DNA of 64,000 bases from Helicostylum pulchrum (Eukaryota > Mucoromycota > Mucoromycetes > Mucorales > Mucoraceae), in contig JAIXMO010000028.1 of assembly GCA_025677825.1 (NCBI GenBank), positions 186,001 to 250,000 of the forward strand. The letters run 5' to 3'. Position numbers and translations under genes: made by a program. Position 1 is the first letter of the stretch; the number at the start of each line of letters is the position of its first letter. A model generated the notes under the pieces. That model had not been told where the DNA came from, searched no databases, and worked only from the letters and a program-made list of their open reading frames with translations. Below are positions 35,569-45,849 of this stretch, piece by piece.

Positions 35569-38325
35569 ATGCAACCACTTGGCGATTTACAAGGTAAAGA
35601 GACAAGGTTAGAGGTTGAAGAGAGTGTGCGTGTGTGTGTGAGAAAGGGAGAGAGAAAGAGAGAGAGAGAGGCAACCTTTATCTAGTTTTGCTAAAGAAAA
35701 CATAGACGCTTTTACCGAGTTGAATATTAACATACCTACTGAAGAAGAAGAATATCTTTTACCAGAATGGAAAGACATTACTAGTTTTGTAGATGAAGCA
35801 ACTCAAGGTAACACTCAGAAAAAAACAGTATATATAATATATTAACTGGAATAAACCCCCCCCCCCCCCAGAGTTCAAGGTCGGTCAATTGGTTCACCTA
35901 CAATCATTTACTTTATTTGACGCCATGAGTGCCATTGAAATTATGGATCCCAGGATGGACACAGGCATGCTTGTAAAAGAAAAACCAAACACGTTCGATA
36001 TCCAGAACAGAATTTCAATCGAAGAGACGTTAGGAATTATGGATAGGTTATTGACAAGAGAAATGGCATGGATATCAGGTCACTCATTATCACAAACTGT
36101 ATACACTTGTATTTACTTTCACCATATTGCAACATTAAACCTATTGCCTATGCCAACCTTAACCTCTAGTATGGATGATATTATTTATGGCGTTTTAAAG
36201 ACATATGTTCTTGCTACTGTAAAATGCTGTCATTATATCTGGACTGAAATGACACAAGGAAATGTATTTGAAGTAAGAAAGAAAGAGAAAAACAGAAATC
36301 CCCACCCCTTTTTTTTATGGCTGTGTATACTTATTGTTAAATAGGAAGAGGATTTTACTACAAATTTGTTTGGGCTTTCATTTAATGATCAACACCCTGA
36401 TGTAGCTGTATTTAACGATATCGATTCTTCCGTAATGTTATTAAACCATTTACTCAATACTGATCTGTCAGGTAAAGCATTCTTATTTAAAGAAAACACA
36501 TGTGAAAAAAAAAAAATTAACATCAAATTATTAGAGGAGCAATCCAAAATCATAAAGGAAATATTGAACAGAATCGAAATCCGTAAATCATTTCTTTTAT
36601 CCCTTGTGTTCTTTTCACAAGTAGAAGGAACACATTTATCTAAAGCTGATAAGGAGTTAACCAAAGTAATCAGTTTATTACAAGATATCGATTTAAGTCT
36701 TGGAAAGGATATTCCAGAAGCATTTGATCCCAACGTCAACCGAAAACTCACCTCTCAAACACCTCCTAGACCAGTTGAACTTGTATCACCAGAACAATCA
36801 TATAAAGAGTTTGGTTTATTAATTGGTAGGTTAGCTTCTATTTGCACCGTTGTTGATTTTCCTTCTGTTACTTCTTTAATGGTGAGTTTTTTTTTTCGTG
36901 TGTTAAAGGGTGTTAATATCTAATTTATTTTTTCTGCTTAGAATTATTTCCTTTCTTTCGCGTCAACACAACCCTATCCTGATGCATTTTCACGCTCTAA
37001 GCTTAATGTAAGCACTGCCTTAACAATAATAATAATATAAATACTTACAAATATAAATGTAGACTCTTTTCTTTCATAATCAACGTGTGTTTGGTACATT
37101 ACAAGTCTCCAAATTAATTTTATCCTCTATCCAAGAAACCGTTAGACCACCAGCTTGGTGGTTATCTGCCAACCAAAAGATACCTGCTGGTATCAGCGGT
37201 CAAGAATTCTTGAACGCACATGAAGCATTAAAGACATATCTCGATAGAATTACAATGGTAACAAAACAAGTATAATAACCTTTCCTCCCCAACTTATATA
37301 TATACATGTATATAATGGTTTTTAATATCTAAGATAGGTTTTTATAGAATATTTTAGAATTAACTGTCATAATCGATCACGCCAAAGAAGAATGCTTTGC
37401 AAAGTAATTGCAGAATGGGAAATCCTGCAGGAGGAGGCTGCAGGTGTAGACGAAGTCTTTCATAGTTTACAAAAGGACGAGAATCAAAACCCTATTTCAA
37501 CACCGTATTATTTTTCTTCATGGGCATATAACATTAAATTGACCATGATTGAAAAGATTTTGTATCTAGGTTTTGAACTAGATTTATACGGAGATCACGA
37601 GTATATTATGATTTACTGGTAAAGCAATATTTTTTTCAGTGTGCATTATACCAAAAACCCTAACATTTTAATAACACATAGGTACATTCAATGTGTATTA
37701 GGTAGTCGAGATTATTTGCTAGAAAGAATATCAAATTATATCGATACAACAAGCACCGGTAAAAACATATATGGCTATTTGATGACCAACCAACGCTTAA
37801 ACCAAGCCAAAAAGAGCTTATCCGAAGCCATTTTGAAGATTTTATTATGTGCTGAAAATTCAGGTCAATGGAACCAACGTCAAGTCATATTCGACAACGA
37901 GGAGACCAGATATTTACAACGTTTTAAACCTTTTAAAAACTTGATCTCTCCACCTCATCCTAGTTACGAAACATTTTTGTCTACTATTGAGATTGACGAC
38001 TTTGATATAGATATGATGAAGACAATCATTACCAATGATTTGGATGAAGCAAAGAAAATGTTGGATAGTTTATTAACCATGTCTGCAGAGGAAACAAATA
38101 CCGAAATGTGTCGTGAGCGATTTGTTGAGGTAAATTGTTATTTTTACTTTTTTTAAAAAAAATTAGGACACTAAACTAAATCTATAAAAATAGGATGTCA
38201 AAAATTGTATACGTACAGTCGTGGCAAATAAAATTGGGTTAATGAATATCGATCAATCCAAAGTAGAAAGCGTACAAGCGATATTCAAATATCATCCTTG
38301 GTTCCCTATGATTACAAAGAAATAG
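35569..38325 (+). CDS. NAA35: NatC auxiliary subunit NAA35 (Mak10)
   Basis: Scaffold subunit of the NatC N-terminal acetyltransferase, which acetylates Met-hydrophobic N-termini at the ribosome. Nine exons (35569-35606, 35686-35807, 35872-36272, 36345-36881, 36942-37007, 37060-37269, 37338-37618, 37682-38129, 38194-38325) give 744 residues, close to the family's length. The diagnostic N-terminal block VGQLVHLQSFTLFDAMSAIE plus IMDPRMDTGM is present, and so is the Mak10 HNRSRQRR motif. Other family segments are RPPAWWLSANQ, SSWAYNIKLTMIEKILYLGF and RYLQRFKPFKNL. The first exon (13 codons) and its GA/GT-rich intron are the weakest part; a different start is possible. Intron 6 was placed with donor after MVTKQ by comparison with NAA35 spacing. 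Confidence 0.93.
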
Positions 38326-38567
38326 AGAAATATAGAACAATACACATATACATAAAAAAAAAAATATCTACTCAGTTAGCTATACAATAGAACTTGATTT
38401 TTTTTTTCTTTATATATATATCTAATGTACAAGTTGTAATTTTATTATTATTATTATTATAAAAAAAAAGTGGGGGTGTGATGGAGAAAGGGAAGAAGGT
38501 CTTTTTTTTTTGCTTTTTTTTGTTGTTGTTTTTGCTGTTTTGATTTTTGATTTTCTATGGTGTTAAA

Positions 38568-40814
38568 TTAATCTAGTTTTTTGTCTAAAGATTTCCCTGC
38601 CATAGCAGCGATTTTATCTATTTGGGATTTATCAACATGGGATCTTGATAAAGATTTCAACAGGTATCTCCAAGTCACAGAATTGGGTTCAATGCGTCTT
38701 TCACGCATGTGGTTAAAAGTTTGCAGAGCTAAATGACTATTTCTAAATATTGAACAACCTTGGATCAGGGCCGTATATGTTTCTACAGTTGGATTCACAC
38801 CTTTTGCACACATGTGATCAAAGATACTGATAGCACGCGATATATCGTGTTTAGCAAAGCATGAAATGAGAGTGGTATAAGTGTAGACGTTTGGCTTTTG
38901 AAAGCCAGTCATACGACGGAATAAGCCAAGTGCATCTGTCGTGGATGGTACTGAAGAACTTAGATAGTCCAGTTGAGGTAATCGTATGCCAGCTGCTGAA
39001 ATTATATCTAAACTTAATTCTGGATTACCGTTCTTCTTTTTCAAATCGGAATCACGGTGACCAAGTAATTTAAGAACACTTGTGTAGGCGTGTAAATTTG
39101 GTTCAATGCCATCGGATTGTAACGTCTTGAATAATCTCCAGGCTAAATTGCGTTCACCGTTTAAAATTAATCCTTGCACTACCATAGCCAACGTAATATC
39201 ATCCGGTATAGCTTGATCACGCATAGACGCAAATACACTTAGAGCTGCAGGTACATCACGGCAATGAAACAATGAGTTTGTTAAATAATGCTTGGATCTT
39301 AGCTCTTGATCGTGCGTCTTTGCTAATTTACTTCCAAGATCATAAGTAGCAATCACATTTTCCTTGTCCCTTTTTAATCCGTACCCCATAATCAAATGAT
39401 TTGCCATAATCGAATTCACTAACGCTTTATCCTTTGCATATAATTCATCAAACTTTTTTCTTGCTACATCTACGTTTTGTTTTGTCTGAAGCCAAATAAG
39501 TGCCGTCCTTAATCGAATATCCATATCAGCAACCTTTATCTTTTTGTTGGTGATGAATTTAACTGTATTCTCTGCCACAATTAAGTTGTTTTGTTGGATA
39601 GCATTGATCAAGAGTGAAGTGATCATATGACTTGAGATTTCGCGACCTCTTCGGTGATGATCTGTGATAAATCGAATGGCAGACCCAAAGTCTCCAGCTT
39701 TACTATACGCTTCCATTAATGCACCATTAGTTACTTGGTTTGGTGGTATCTTATGTTTCTTCATCTCGTCAAATAATCTTTTCGCACTTTCACTATCCCC
39801 TTGCCGTGCGAACCCCGAAATAAGTGAAGTATAGATATATACATTGTAAGGGTGAGACTTTGGCAAATCTAAATTTTTACTGTTGACTTGATCCATCGCT
39901 TGTAAAAACTGTAATTTTAATTGTTGATGAGTCGAAAGTAAACCAAGCATAACTGAAGAAGTCGTATTAAACAGTGTCGTCTCTCGTTGCAACATTCCTT
40001 CCAGCATCAATTTGGTGACCAATTCAATTGCAGCTGCATTTCTACTGTTGCTATTCTTTAAAGCCACAGCCAATAAATGGAAATGATTGGCAGTAGGTAA
40101 TAAAGTTTTATCCTGTAATCTATTTGAATTAATAGTAGTGAATCGAATTATATCACAAGCCTCGAATACCAAACCATGTCTACTCATGGCGAATAAAACC
40201 TGAGATATATGGTAGTTGGTAAGACTTGATTCTTGACCAGGGTGACTCTTCATGTTTTCCAAAACTGTCATCATGGGCGACATCGAATTTCCATATTTCA
40301 ATATACTTAACAAGAAACCATAATGATTTGGCGTCAAATACATATATACACCGTGTTGAATCATACCATTATAAATCAACCAAGCTTTCTTTACATCGTA
40401 TTGGGTGGTATTATAAAGTGCGGTTCGTAACGACTTAAATATTTCTTTAGGTGTTAACGAACTGTTGGGTAAGAATTCAAGTAATCCTTCTAAATTTATA
40501 TTCTTGTTCATGATACGCGGATGAAACGTTCTTAGGTTGGATGGTGGAGTTTTGGACAAATGATACCTGCGGTTTTTGTTCGACTGAGACTTGGGAGGTT
40601 TGGTCGATTGAGTTTTGGGCGGTTTAGTCGACTGGGTCTTGGGTGGTTTGGTCGAATGAGGCCTGGTTATTAACAACCAGAGCTGGGGTCTCTCTGTCAA
40701 ACTGGCCCTAGTGGCACATGTCAAAAAAGATCGATTTCTTTCTATTTCGCATTGATTTAATAAACAGGTCGAAGATTTCGCTCTTCTTGTTGATAAAGTA
40801 AGAGCAGGACGCAT
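38568..40814 (-). CDS. Pentatricopeptide repeat (PPR) protein, probably mitochondrial
   Basis: 748 residues, intronless. The N-terminus (MRPALTLSTRRAKSSTCLLN) is basic and Ser/Thr-rich with no acidic residue, as in mitochondrial presequences. Residues about 65-95 hold three near-identical STKPPKTQ units. From about residue 100 the protein is alpha-helical with PPR motifs. The clearest are PYNVYIYTSLISGFARQGDS-ESAKRLFDEMKKHKIPPN, PNVYTYTTLISCFAKHDISR-AISIFDHMCAKGVNPT and VETYTALIQGCSIFRNSHLA-LQTFNHMRERRIEPN. PPR proteins bind organellar RNA; the target is unknown. It converges with NAA35 (about 240 bases between stops). It is long and intronless in an intron-rich neighbourhood, which is common for PPR genes. 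Confidence 0.9.
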   Translation of the reverse strand: MRPALTLSTRRAKSSTCLLNQCEIERNRSFLTCATRASLTERPQLWLLITRPHSTKPPKTQSTKPPKTQSTKPPKSQSNKNRRYHLSKTPPSNLRTFHPRIMNKNINLEGLLEFLPNSSLTPKEIFKSLRTALYNTTQYDVKKAWLIYNGMIQHGVYMYLTPNHYGFLLSILKYGNSMSPMMTVLENMKSHPGQESSLTNYHISQVLFAMSRHGLVFEACDIIRFTTINSNRLQDKTLLPTANHFHLLAVALKNSNSRNAAAIELVTKLMLEGMLQRETTLFNTTSSVMLGLLSTHQQLKLQFLQAMDQVNSKNLDLPKSHPYNVYIYTSLISGFARQGDSESAKRLFDEMKKHKIPPNQVTNGALMEAYSKAGDFGSAIRFITDHHRRGREISSHMITSLLINAIQQNNLIVAENTVKFITNKKIKVADMDIRLRTALIWLQTKQNVDVARKKFDELYAKDKALVNSIMANHLIMGYGLKRDKENVIATYDLGSKLAKTHDQELRSKHYLTNSLFHCRDVPAALSVFASMRDQAIPDDITLAMVVQGLILNGERNLAWRLFKTLQSDGIEPNLHAYTSVLKLLGHRDSDLKKKNGNPELSLDIISAAGIRLPQLDYLSSSVPSTTDALGLFRRMTGFQKPNVYTYTTLISCFAKHDISRAISIFDHMCAKGVNPTVETYTALIQGCSIFRNSHLALQTFNHMRERRIEPNSVTWRYLLKSLSRSHVDKSQIDKIAAMAGKSLDKKLD

Positions 40815-41243
40815 CTATAAACCTAAAAAAAACTTGTTGATTCTAATTTACAGGTGTAATTTTGTATTTTTTTATTCTTGCTGACTGTTTTCTTCTTTTT
40901 CGATACGTGATTTTGGCAACAAAAAATAAAATAAAAAAAATACGTGTAGATCTGTCAAACAGTCAAAAAAAAAAGAAAGGGAAGGGGGTTGTAATTATAC
41001 AAAAAAAGAGTTCCTAGGCCTGTTATTTTCAGGTGGATTTTTTTTTTATCACTGCTTTAAACTTTTTGAAGCCAGGCCTTGGAAAATCAGTCGTTTTTTT
41101 TTTCGTATTACTTATTAAAAGACAGTGCCTTTTTTCCTCGATACTAATGATGTCACACCAATTTTTGATTAAGCGCGCGCGCGACAGGGCAATTTTTATT
41201 TTAAAAACAGGTATTTTTTTATTTTTGGAAGGAATTATGATAT
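40815..41243. other. Intergenic between PPR and Pex11 genes
   Basis: Upstream region of the PPR gene and downstream region of the Pex11-like gene, both on the minus strand. AT-rich with T runs. A GCGCGCGCG stretch occurs near 41174. No gene. Confidence 0.5.
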
Positions 41244-42177
41244 CTAAGCAGCTGCGTTCCAAGCAGCATAAATCTGGAAAACAGATGCAAAACCACCAAA
41301 CACGCCAACCAAGACATCAGGAAAACTTGATCGTTCAAGTGACCAATGAATTGTCAATGGTAAGTAACTGAGATTTAAATCAAATATATATGAAAAAATT
41401 AGTACATGACATGACAAACAATCAAAATATTATTTTTTTCTTACCCCGTATTAATACAAGTATTGACAATCATACTTGTTCTTTCTGCCTTAATTGATGC
41501 CATTTCTGCCTCAGGATCTTCATGAGTTTCAACATCTCCAGCCTTAATACGTTTCAACAATCCAGTTTCCTTCTTTCTCAAACTTCTATATTGTTCTGCT
41601 AATCTACCATACTCTAAGGTAACATAGGCAGCCCAGAAACGACAACTCCACATACCAATCTTATTTGTCTTTTCCTCACTGATAGGAATGACTTGATGAG
41701 CTCCTAACCAATAAATATGTTCCAAAGGATAATAAATAATATTGGCCCAATTCTGAAGTCGTTCGATAGTCAAGGATAATTTACTGGCAGGTTGATTATA
41801 TTCGAGGTAGTTCATGTATTGTACCATTGGTAGTAAACCGTAGTAACGTAACAAGATACGGAAATCACTTACGGGTCCTGAAAAGTTTTGGATACGTTGG
41901 ATTAATGAAATTGCTGTACTGGCTGTCTTGAGAGTAGGTGAACGACGTTGAAGAAACCAAATAACGATTTTGGACCAGTATTGAATAAACTAACAAATAA
42001 AATTAGTGTACATGTAATATTACTCGAAGAAAAATATATCCTTACCATCAACACTTTATCTGTACCTCTAACAGAGTTTAAGAATCGAATTAAATGGTCC
42101 AACTTTGGGTTGGAAGGGCCCAAAAGTTTAGCAATAGCTAAAGGATTGATTACTTCTTCTTGACGTTTCTCAGACAT
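41244..42177 (-). CDS. PEX11: Pex11-family peroxisomal membrane protein
   Basis: Peroxisomal membrane elongation and division factor. Three exons on the minus strand (42046-42177, 41445-41989, 41244-41367) give 266 residues. Typical features are the N-terminal HLIRFLNSVRGTDKVLMFIQ amphipathic region, IQRIQNFSGPVSDFRILLRY, YWLGAHQVIPISEEKTNKIG with the following MWSCRFWA, and the C-terminal membrane helix FPDVLVGVFGGFASVFQIYA. The LRY--L pattern and a short loop fit fungal Pex11 paralogues (PEX11B/C type); which one cannot be told. The third exon was found by continuing the frame past the GGTAAG donor. It makes a conserved-looking C-terminus (AAWNAAA). Confidence 0.9.
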
Positions 42178-42998
42178 ATCTATATATATTTTTTAAGAGA
42201 GAAAGAAAAGAAAAAAAAAAGAAAAAAAAGGTGGGAAATTAGCCTTTTAAAATTTCACATGGAAAAATCATTACACATCTTATTTAATAGTTTCCCGCAT
42301 ATCCGTCTAAGCTCATACACTAATTTCACTTTTTCTTTTTTTTTTTTTTACTTTATTCTTATTATGTAAAAATTCTCTTTGTATGGTTAAATACACTTGT
42401 TTGATTCTGTTTTATTTTTATTTTTCGCGATCGTTGGTGTAACATTCTACACAAAAACTGGTTTTCATAAAATTTTCTTTGCCGGGTTCGCTGTTTAGCG
42501 TGGAGGTATTTTTTTCAGGGTAATCATATATCCAGCAAGCCATGCAAGCTACGGCTATTTACTGCCTAACATTTGATCTCATCTTCGAGGTTACGGTGAC
42601 TAGTGCTTAGACTCTCTTTCGAAGTTTACTGCCACTAATGCGTTTACAATAACGCTACTAATAGCTATAAAAAGAAGGTCTTGATTCATGCAAACGCATT
42701 TATAAATTCTAGTTATATTTTGAGCATACAGTAGTTAGCAGCTACATTTAAAAGAGAATACTATGGTTTACTTATTGATTAAGTATATTCAATCCAGAGT
42801 TTTACCGATGGAAGTATATTGACTTCCAAAAATTCATCATTTGAGAAACATTCGTTTCAAAAATAAAGTAAATATATACAAGGTTAAATCCACGTAATGT
42901 AACAACATCTTTTTTTTTTAAAAAAAAGTAAGTTTGACACTTTTTAAAGAAAAAAATACTCGAAGTTTTTGAATTATGGAGGATACCTCGTTACAAGT
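42178..42998. other. Intergenic, no supported gene
   Basis: Pex11 upstream region followed by AT-rich DNA with A and T runs. I see no coding relic that I can name. Confidence 0.45.
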
Positions 42999-43466
42999 TT
43001 AACTTGCATTTAGCTTCATCATCAGAAATACGACACATATTTTTGTTATACCATAATCGGATAAGATACATTCACCCCGTAGCTGTTTCCCGCCAAATAT
43101 AAGTTGTATTTAGTCAGGAGGGATTCCAGTTTCGCTTTGCAGTATAAGCTTCAAACTGTCAATAGTAAAGGAAGGTTTAATATTAACAGTACCACCCTTG
43201 CCATTTAATGGTAGGTAACGAAGAGGAAAGTTTTCACATTTCGCATATTTTGGGTTAACCAAAGTCATATTATCGCCGTCTCCTACGTCAAAATCTGATA
43301 TGACGCTATCGTCTGAATCTAACTGACTCGTAAGTTAAATCATAATTATCACAAGAGAAATCATAAACGTATTCAATTTTTTTTTTATTGTGAGACCCGC
43401 ATAATATGGTTCGACTTCCAGTGTGAATATTTCGCCATCAGGCATTACATTTATTCTGATTCGCAT
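42999..43466 (-). pseudogene. Broken two-domain ubiquitin-like gene (copy 5, inverted)
   Basis: Minus-strand frame starts MRIRINVMPDGEIFTLEVEP with YYAGLTIKKK. An A10 run then shifts the frame and gives an early stop; the other frame restores IEYVYDFSCDNYDLTYESV. Later blocks are GDGDNMTLVNPKYAKCENFP and a strongly ubiquitin-like second domain (SLKLILQSETGIPPD-stop-IQLIFGGKQLRGE, ILSDYGITK). The TAA after IPPD falls where ubiquitin has DQQ. The end is KLNAS at 42999, with no diglycine. Its first half and its 5' block are nearly identical to copy 6 at 44420, in inverted orientation. Confidence 0.7.
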
Positions 43467-43550
43467 AGTTAAAATATTATTACAGAAAGAAAAAAGTGAA
43501 GAAATAACTAGAAGAGACCAGGTTATTTAAATAAACAAATCGGGATAGTG
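43467..43550 (-). promoter_or_regulatory. Conserved 5' block of Ubl family, copy 5
   Basis: Minus-strand counterpart of the block at 44336-44419. The two are nearly identical across ATTTGTTTATTTAAATAACC, TGGTCTCTTCTAG and TTTCTGTAATAATATTTTAA up to the ATG. Confidence 0.55.
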
Positions 43551-44335
43551 ATACAGCTTAAAGTGAAAAGTGTAAAGCTTGGGGGAGATTATTAAAAGTA
43601 TAAAACAACAGATAATAAAATAGCAGTAAGAATAGTGAGCACCAGACTGTTTAGTAGTCAACTGAAATGTAACTTATTTATTAGATTACGCGAAGTGGTA
43701 TTAAAGCGTCTAGTCTTCACGAAGGAGTTATCAAACAATGTTATTAAAACAAGGGGGTAATCAGACAAAGTGATAGAGAGAGGGAAATACAATAATTTAT
43801 ATAAAGTAAAGGCTTAGATAAAATAATAGTTTTAGACCTCTTGGAGTGTATATCAGCAGTGAATCTTTAGAGAGATGACTAGAAAATGTAATTTAATACA
43901 GATGGTAGTAGCCAAGCAATGAAAGATAAAATAAAGGGGTATAGATAAAACCAAATAAGTGAACACTAAGATATTTTAGATCTAGGTAAGTTAAGTTTTA
44001 TTAAAAAGAAAGAAACAAAAAGGTATTTATACTAATGACTCGAGTTTGTGCGACAAGAGTCAGGGAAGTTAATTGTGGTGTAATAATAGTCAAATTGTAG
44101 TAATTTTAATTAGCGGGATGAACTGAACGGAAAGTTAAGGCGCCGGAACGTCGTCTCCAAACCCAAGTTTTCAAATTGGAATCATTGTTAAAAAGGGAAA
44201 ATTCACTTCTTCGCAGCAACAATAAAAGACGATGAGAATGATAGAAAGGGACTAAACCGATTATTGAAATAATCATCATTAAAAGTTGATGAAACACTAT
44301 ATGCAAGTATCCTAATTTAAAAATCACTGTAATTT
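43551..44335. other. Purine-rich spacer between inverted Ubl copies
   Basis: About 0.8 kb with marked A/G richness on the plus strand (long GA-rich stretches at 43590-44050) and no supported gene. A minus-strand open frame at 44106-44327 ends TWVWRRRSGALTFRSVHPAN. It could be a fragment of a dispersed repeat, but I cannot name it. Confidence 0.4.
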
Positions 44336-44419
44336 GACTATTCCGATTTGTTTATTTAAATAACCTGGTCTCTTCTAGTTATTTCTTCACTTTTTTCTTT
44401 CTGTAATAATATTTTAACT
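44336..44419 (+). promoter_or_regulatory. Conserved 5' block of Ubl family, copy 6
   Basis: GACTATTCCGATTTGTTTAT, then AAATAACCTGGTCTCTTCTA, and TTCTGTAATAATATTTTAACT directly before the ATG at 44420. Shared with three other copies in the window. Confidence 0.55.
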
Positions 44420-44745
44420 ATGCGAATCAGAATAAATGTAATGCCTGATGGCGAAATATTCACACTGGAAGTCGAACCATATTATACGGGTCTCACAATA
44501 AAAAAAAAATTGAATATGTTTATGATTTCTCTTGTGATAATTATGATTTAACTTACGAGTCAGTTAGATTCAAGGACAATTATGTCCCCTCTGATTTCGA
44601 TGTAGAAGACGACAATACTATGAATCTGATTACCGCAAACTATGCAACACGTAAAAGCTTTCCCATCCTTTGCAAAACTTTAACTAAAGAGGTTGGTACT
44701 GTTTATGTTATGCCCTCCTTTACTACTTTCAGAATACCCGTTTGG
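44420..44745 (+). pseudogene. Truncated ubiquitin-like gene (copy 6)
   Basis: Same start as copy 5 (MRIRINVMPDGEIFTLEVEP, YYTGLTIKKK), with the same A10 frameshift before IEYVYDFSCDNYDLTYESV. It continues as FKDNYVPSDFDVEDDNTMNL and ATRKSFPILCKTLTKEVGTV. The second domain is cut short after VYVMPSFTTFR, and the sequence then runs into the 3' flank of the methyltransferase at 44811. It is broken in frame and truncated. Confidence 0.65.
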
Positions 44746-44810
44746 AGTAGCTTGTATATCTTATTTTATCCTTCCTTTATTTATTTTTTGTAAAACATGC
44801 CAAACAGGGT

Positions 44811-45533
44811 TTATTTATACAATTTAGCAGATATCAATAACATCATAGGTCTTCTTGATTCATCCGGCATTTGCTCGATTAATTTTTCTTCTGGCATAGG
44901 TTCAACAACTTTAGTGATTTTGAAATCATGCTTGATAAGTGTATTAATATACGTGGCTATGGTTTTATGATACTTTACAACATCAGCACCCAAGAAATTA
45001 CTATGTCGTACTCCTTCAGAAAAGTAATTATCGACAGGCCAATGTAAAGGCTCGCCCTTCTCGTTATAATACCAATCGCCAGTACCATAAGCAGTAAAAA
45101 CGGGATTCTCTACAGAAAAAACAAAATCACCACCTTCCACAAGACACTTTTTTACTTTGGTGACAATGTTATCAAAATCAGGAAGATAATGGAAGGTCAA
45201 TGAACTTATTACAACATCAAACGAATTGGCTGGAAAATCAATATCGGCAATATTTTGAACGTTGTAAGTAATGATATCTGAACTCGTCTTTGATTTAGCT
45301 ACTCCGATCATCTTGCTAGAAAGATCTACACCAATTACTTTTGTAGCACCATGTTCCGCAGCATACAAACAATGCCATCCATAACCGCACCCTAAATCGA
45401 GTACACTCTTGTCCTTAAAATCGGGTAACATCTTTTGAAGTTCGTGCCATTCGCCTGCGGCCTCTAATCCGTGCTTAGAGCGTGCCATTTGAGAATACTT
45501 TTGAAAGAAATCTGGGTCGTCGTATTTACTCAT
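44811..45533 (-). CDS. Class I SAM-dependent methyltransferase, bacterial type (copy 2)
   Basis: 240 residues, intronless, paralogue of the gene at 24825. It starts MSKYDDPDFFQKYSQMARSK. Motif I is VLDLGCGYGWHCLYAAEHGA, motif II is VIGVDLSSKM, and later IADIDFPANSFDVVISSLTF, VENPVFTAYGTGDWYYNEKG and HWPVDNYFSEGVRHSN follow. The start at 45533 is preferred because it aligns with copy 1; the longer upstream frame adds 37 residues of low-complexity Phe/Ser sequence. It sits between ubiquitin-like copies 6 and 7. As with copy 1, absence of introns and whole-length resemblance to bacterial enzymes suggest horizontal origin followed by duplication. Substrate unknown. Confidence 0.88.
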   Translation of the reverse strand: MSKYDDPDFFQKYSQMARSKHGLEAAGEWHELQKMLPDFKDKSVLDLGCGYGWHCLYAAEHGATKVIGVDLSSKMIGVAKSKTSSDIITYNVQNIADIDFPANSFDVVISSLTFHYLPDFDNIVTKVKKCLVEGGDFVFSVENPVFTAYGTGDWYYNEKGEPLHWPVDNYFSEGVRHSNFLGADVVKYHKTIATYINTLIKHDFKITKVVEPMPEEKLIEQMPDESRRPMMLLISAKLYK

Positions 45534-45849
45534 TTTTATATTTTGGAGGGATAAAAAAGAATAAAAATAAAATGAAGAAAAATTATTATTTAACCCAGTT
45601 TTGAGTTTAAAAAACATGTGGGCAAGTTGTAAAAGGGCACTCAATTTTTATTTTGATCATCCATCATAATATGCTCATAGTATCAACCGAAATTTATTAA
45701 GCTATCTCTCTATATAGACTCACATAATTTTAATAGAGAAATAATATATTATTTCCGTGGAGAGATCCAGAGCTTGTTTAAATAACAAGTGTAAACCATG
45801 GACGACAATTATAAAATTCACACACATCGAAGTTTATTTAAAAAAACAT

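Noticed and set aside
45534..45644. N-terminal extension of methyltransferase copy 2
   Set aside because: The added 37 residues are low-complexity Phe/Ser/Asn and have no counterpart in copy 1, which begins at the same MSKYDD.
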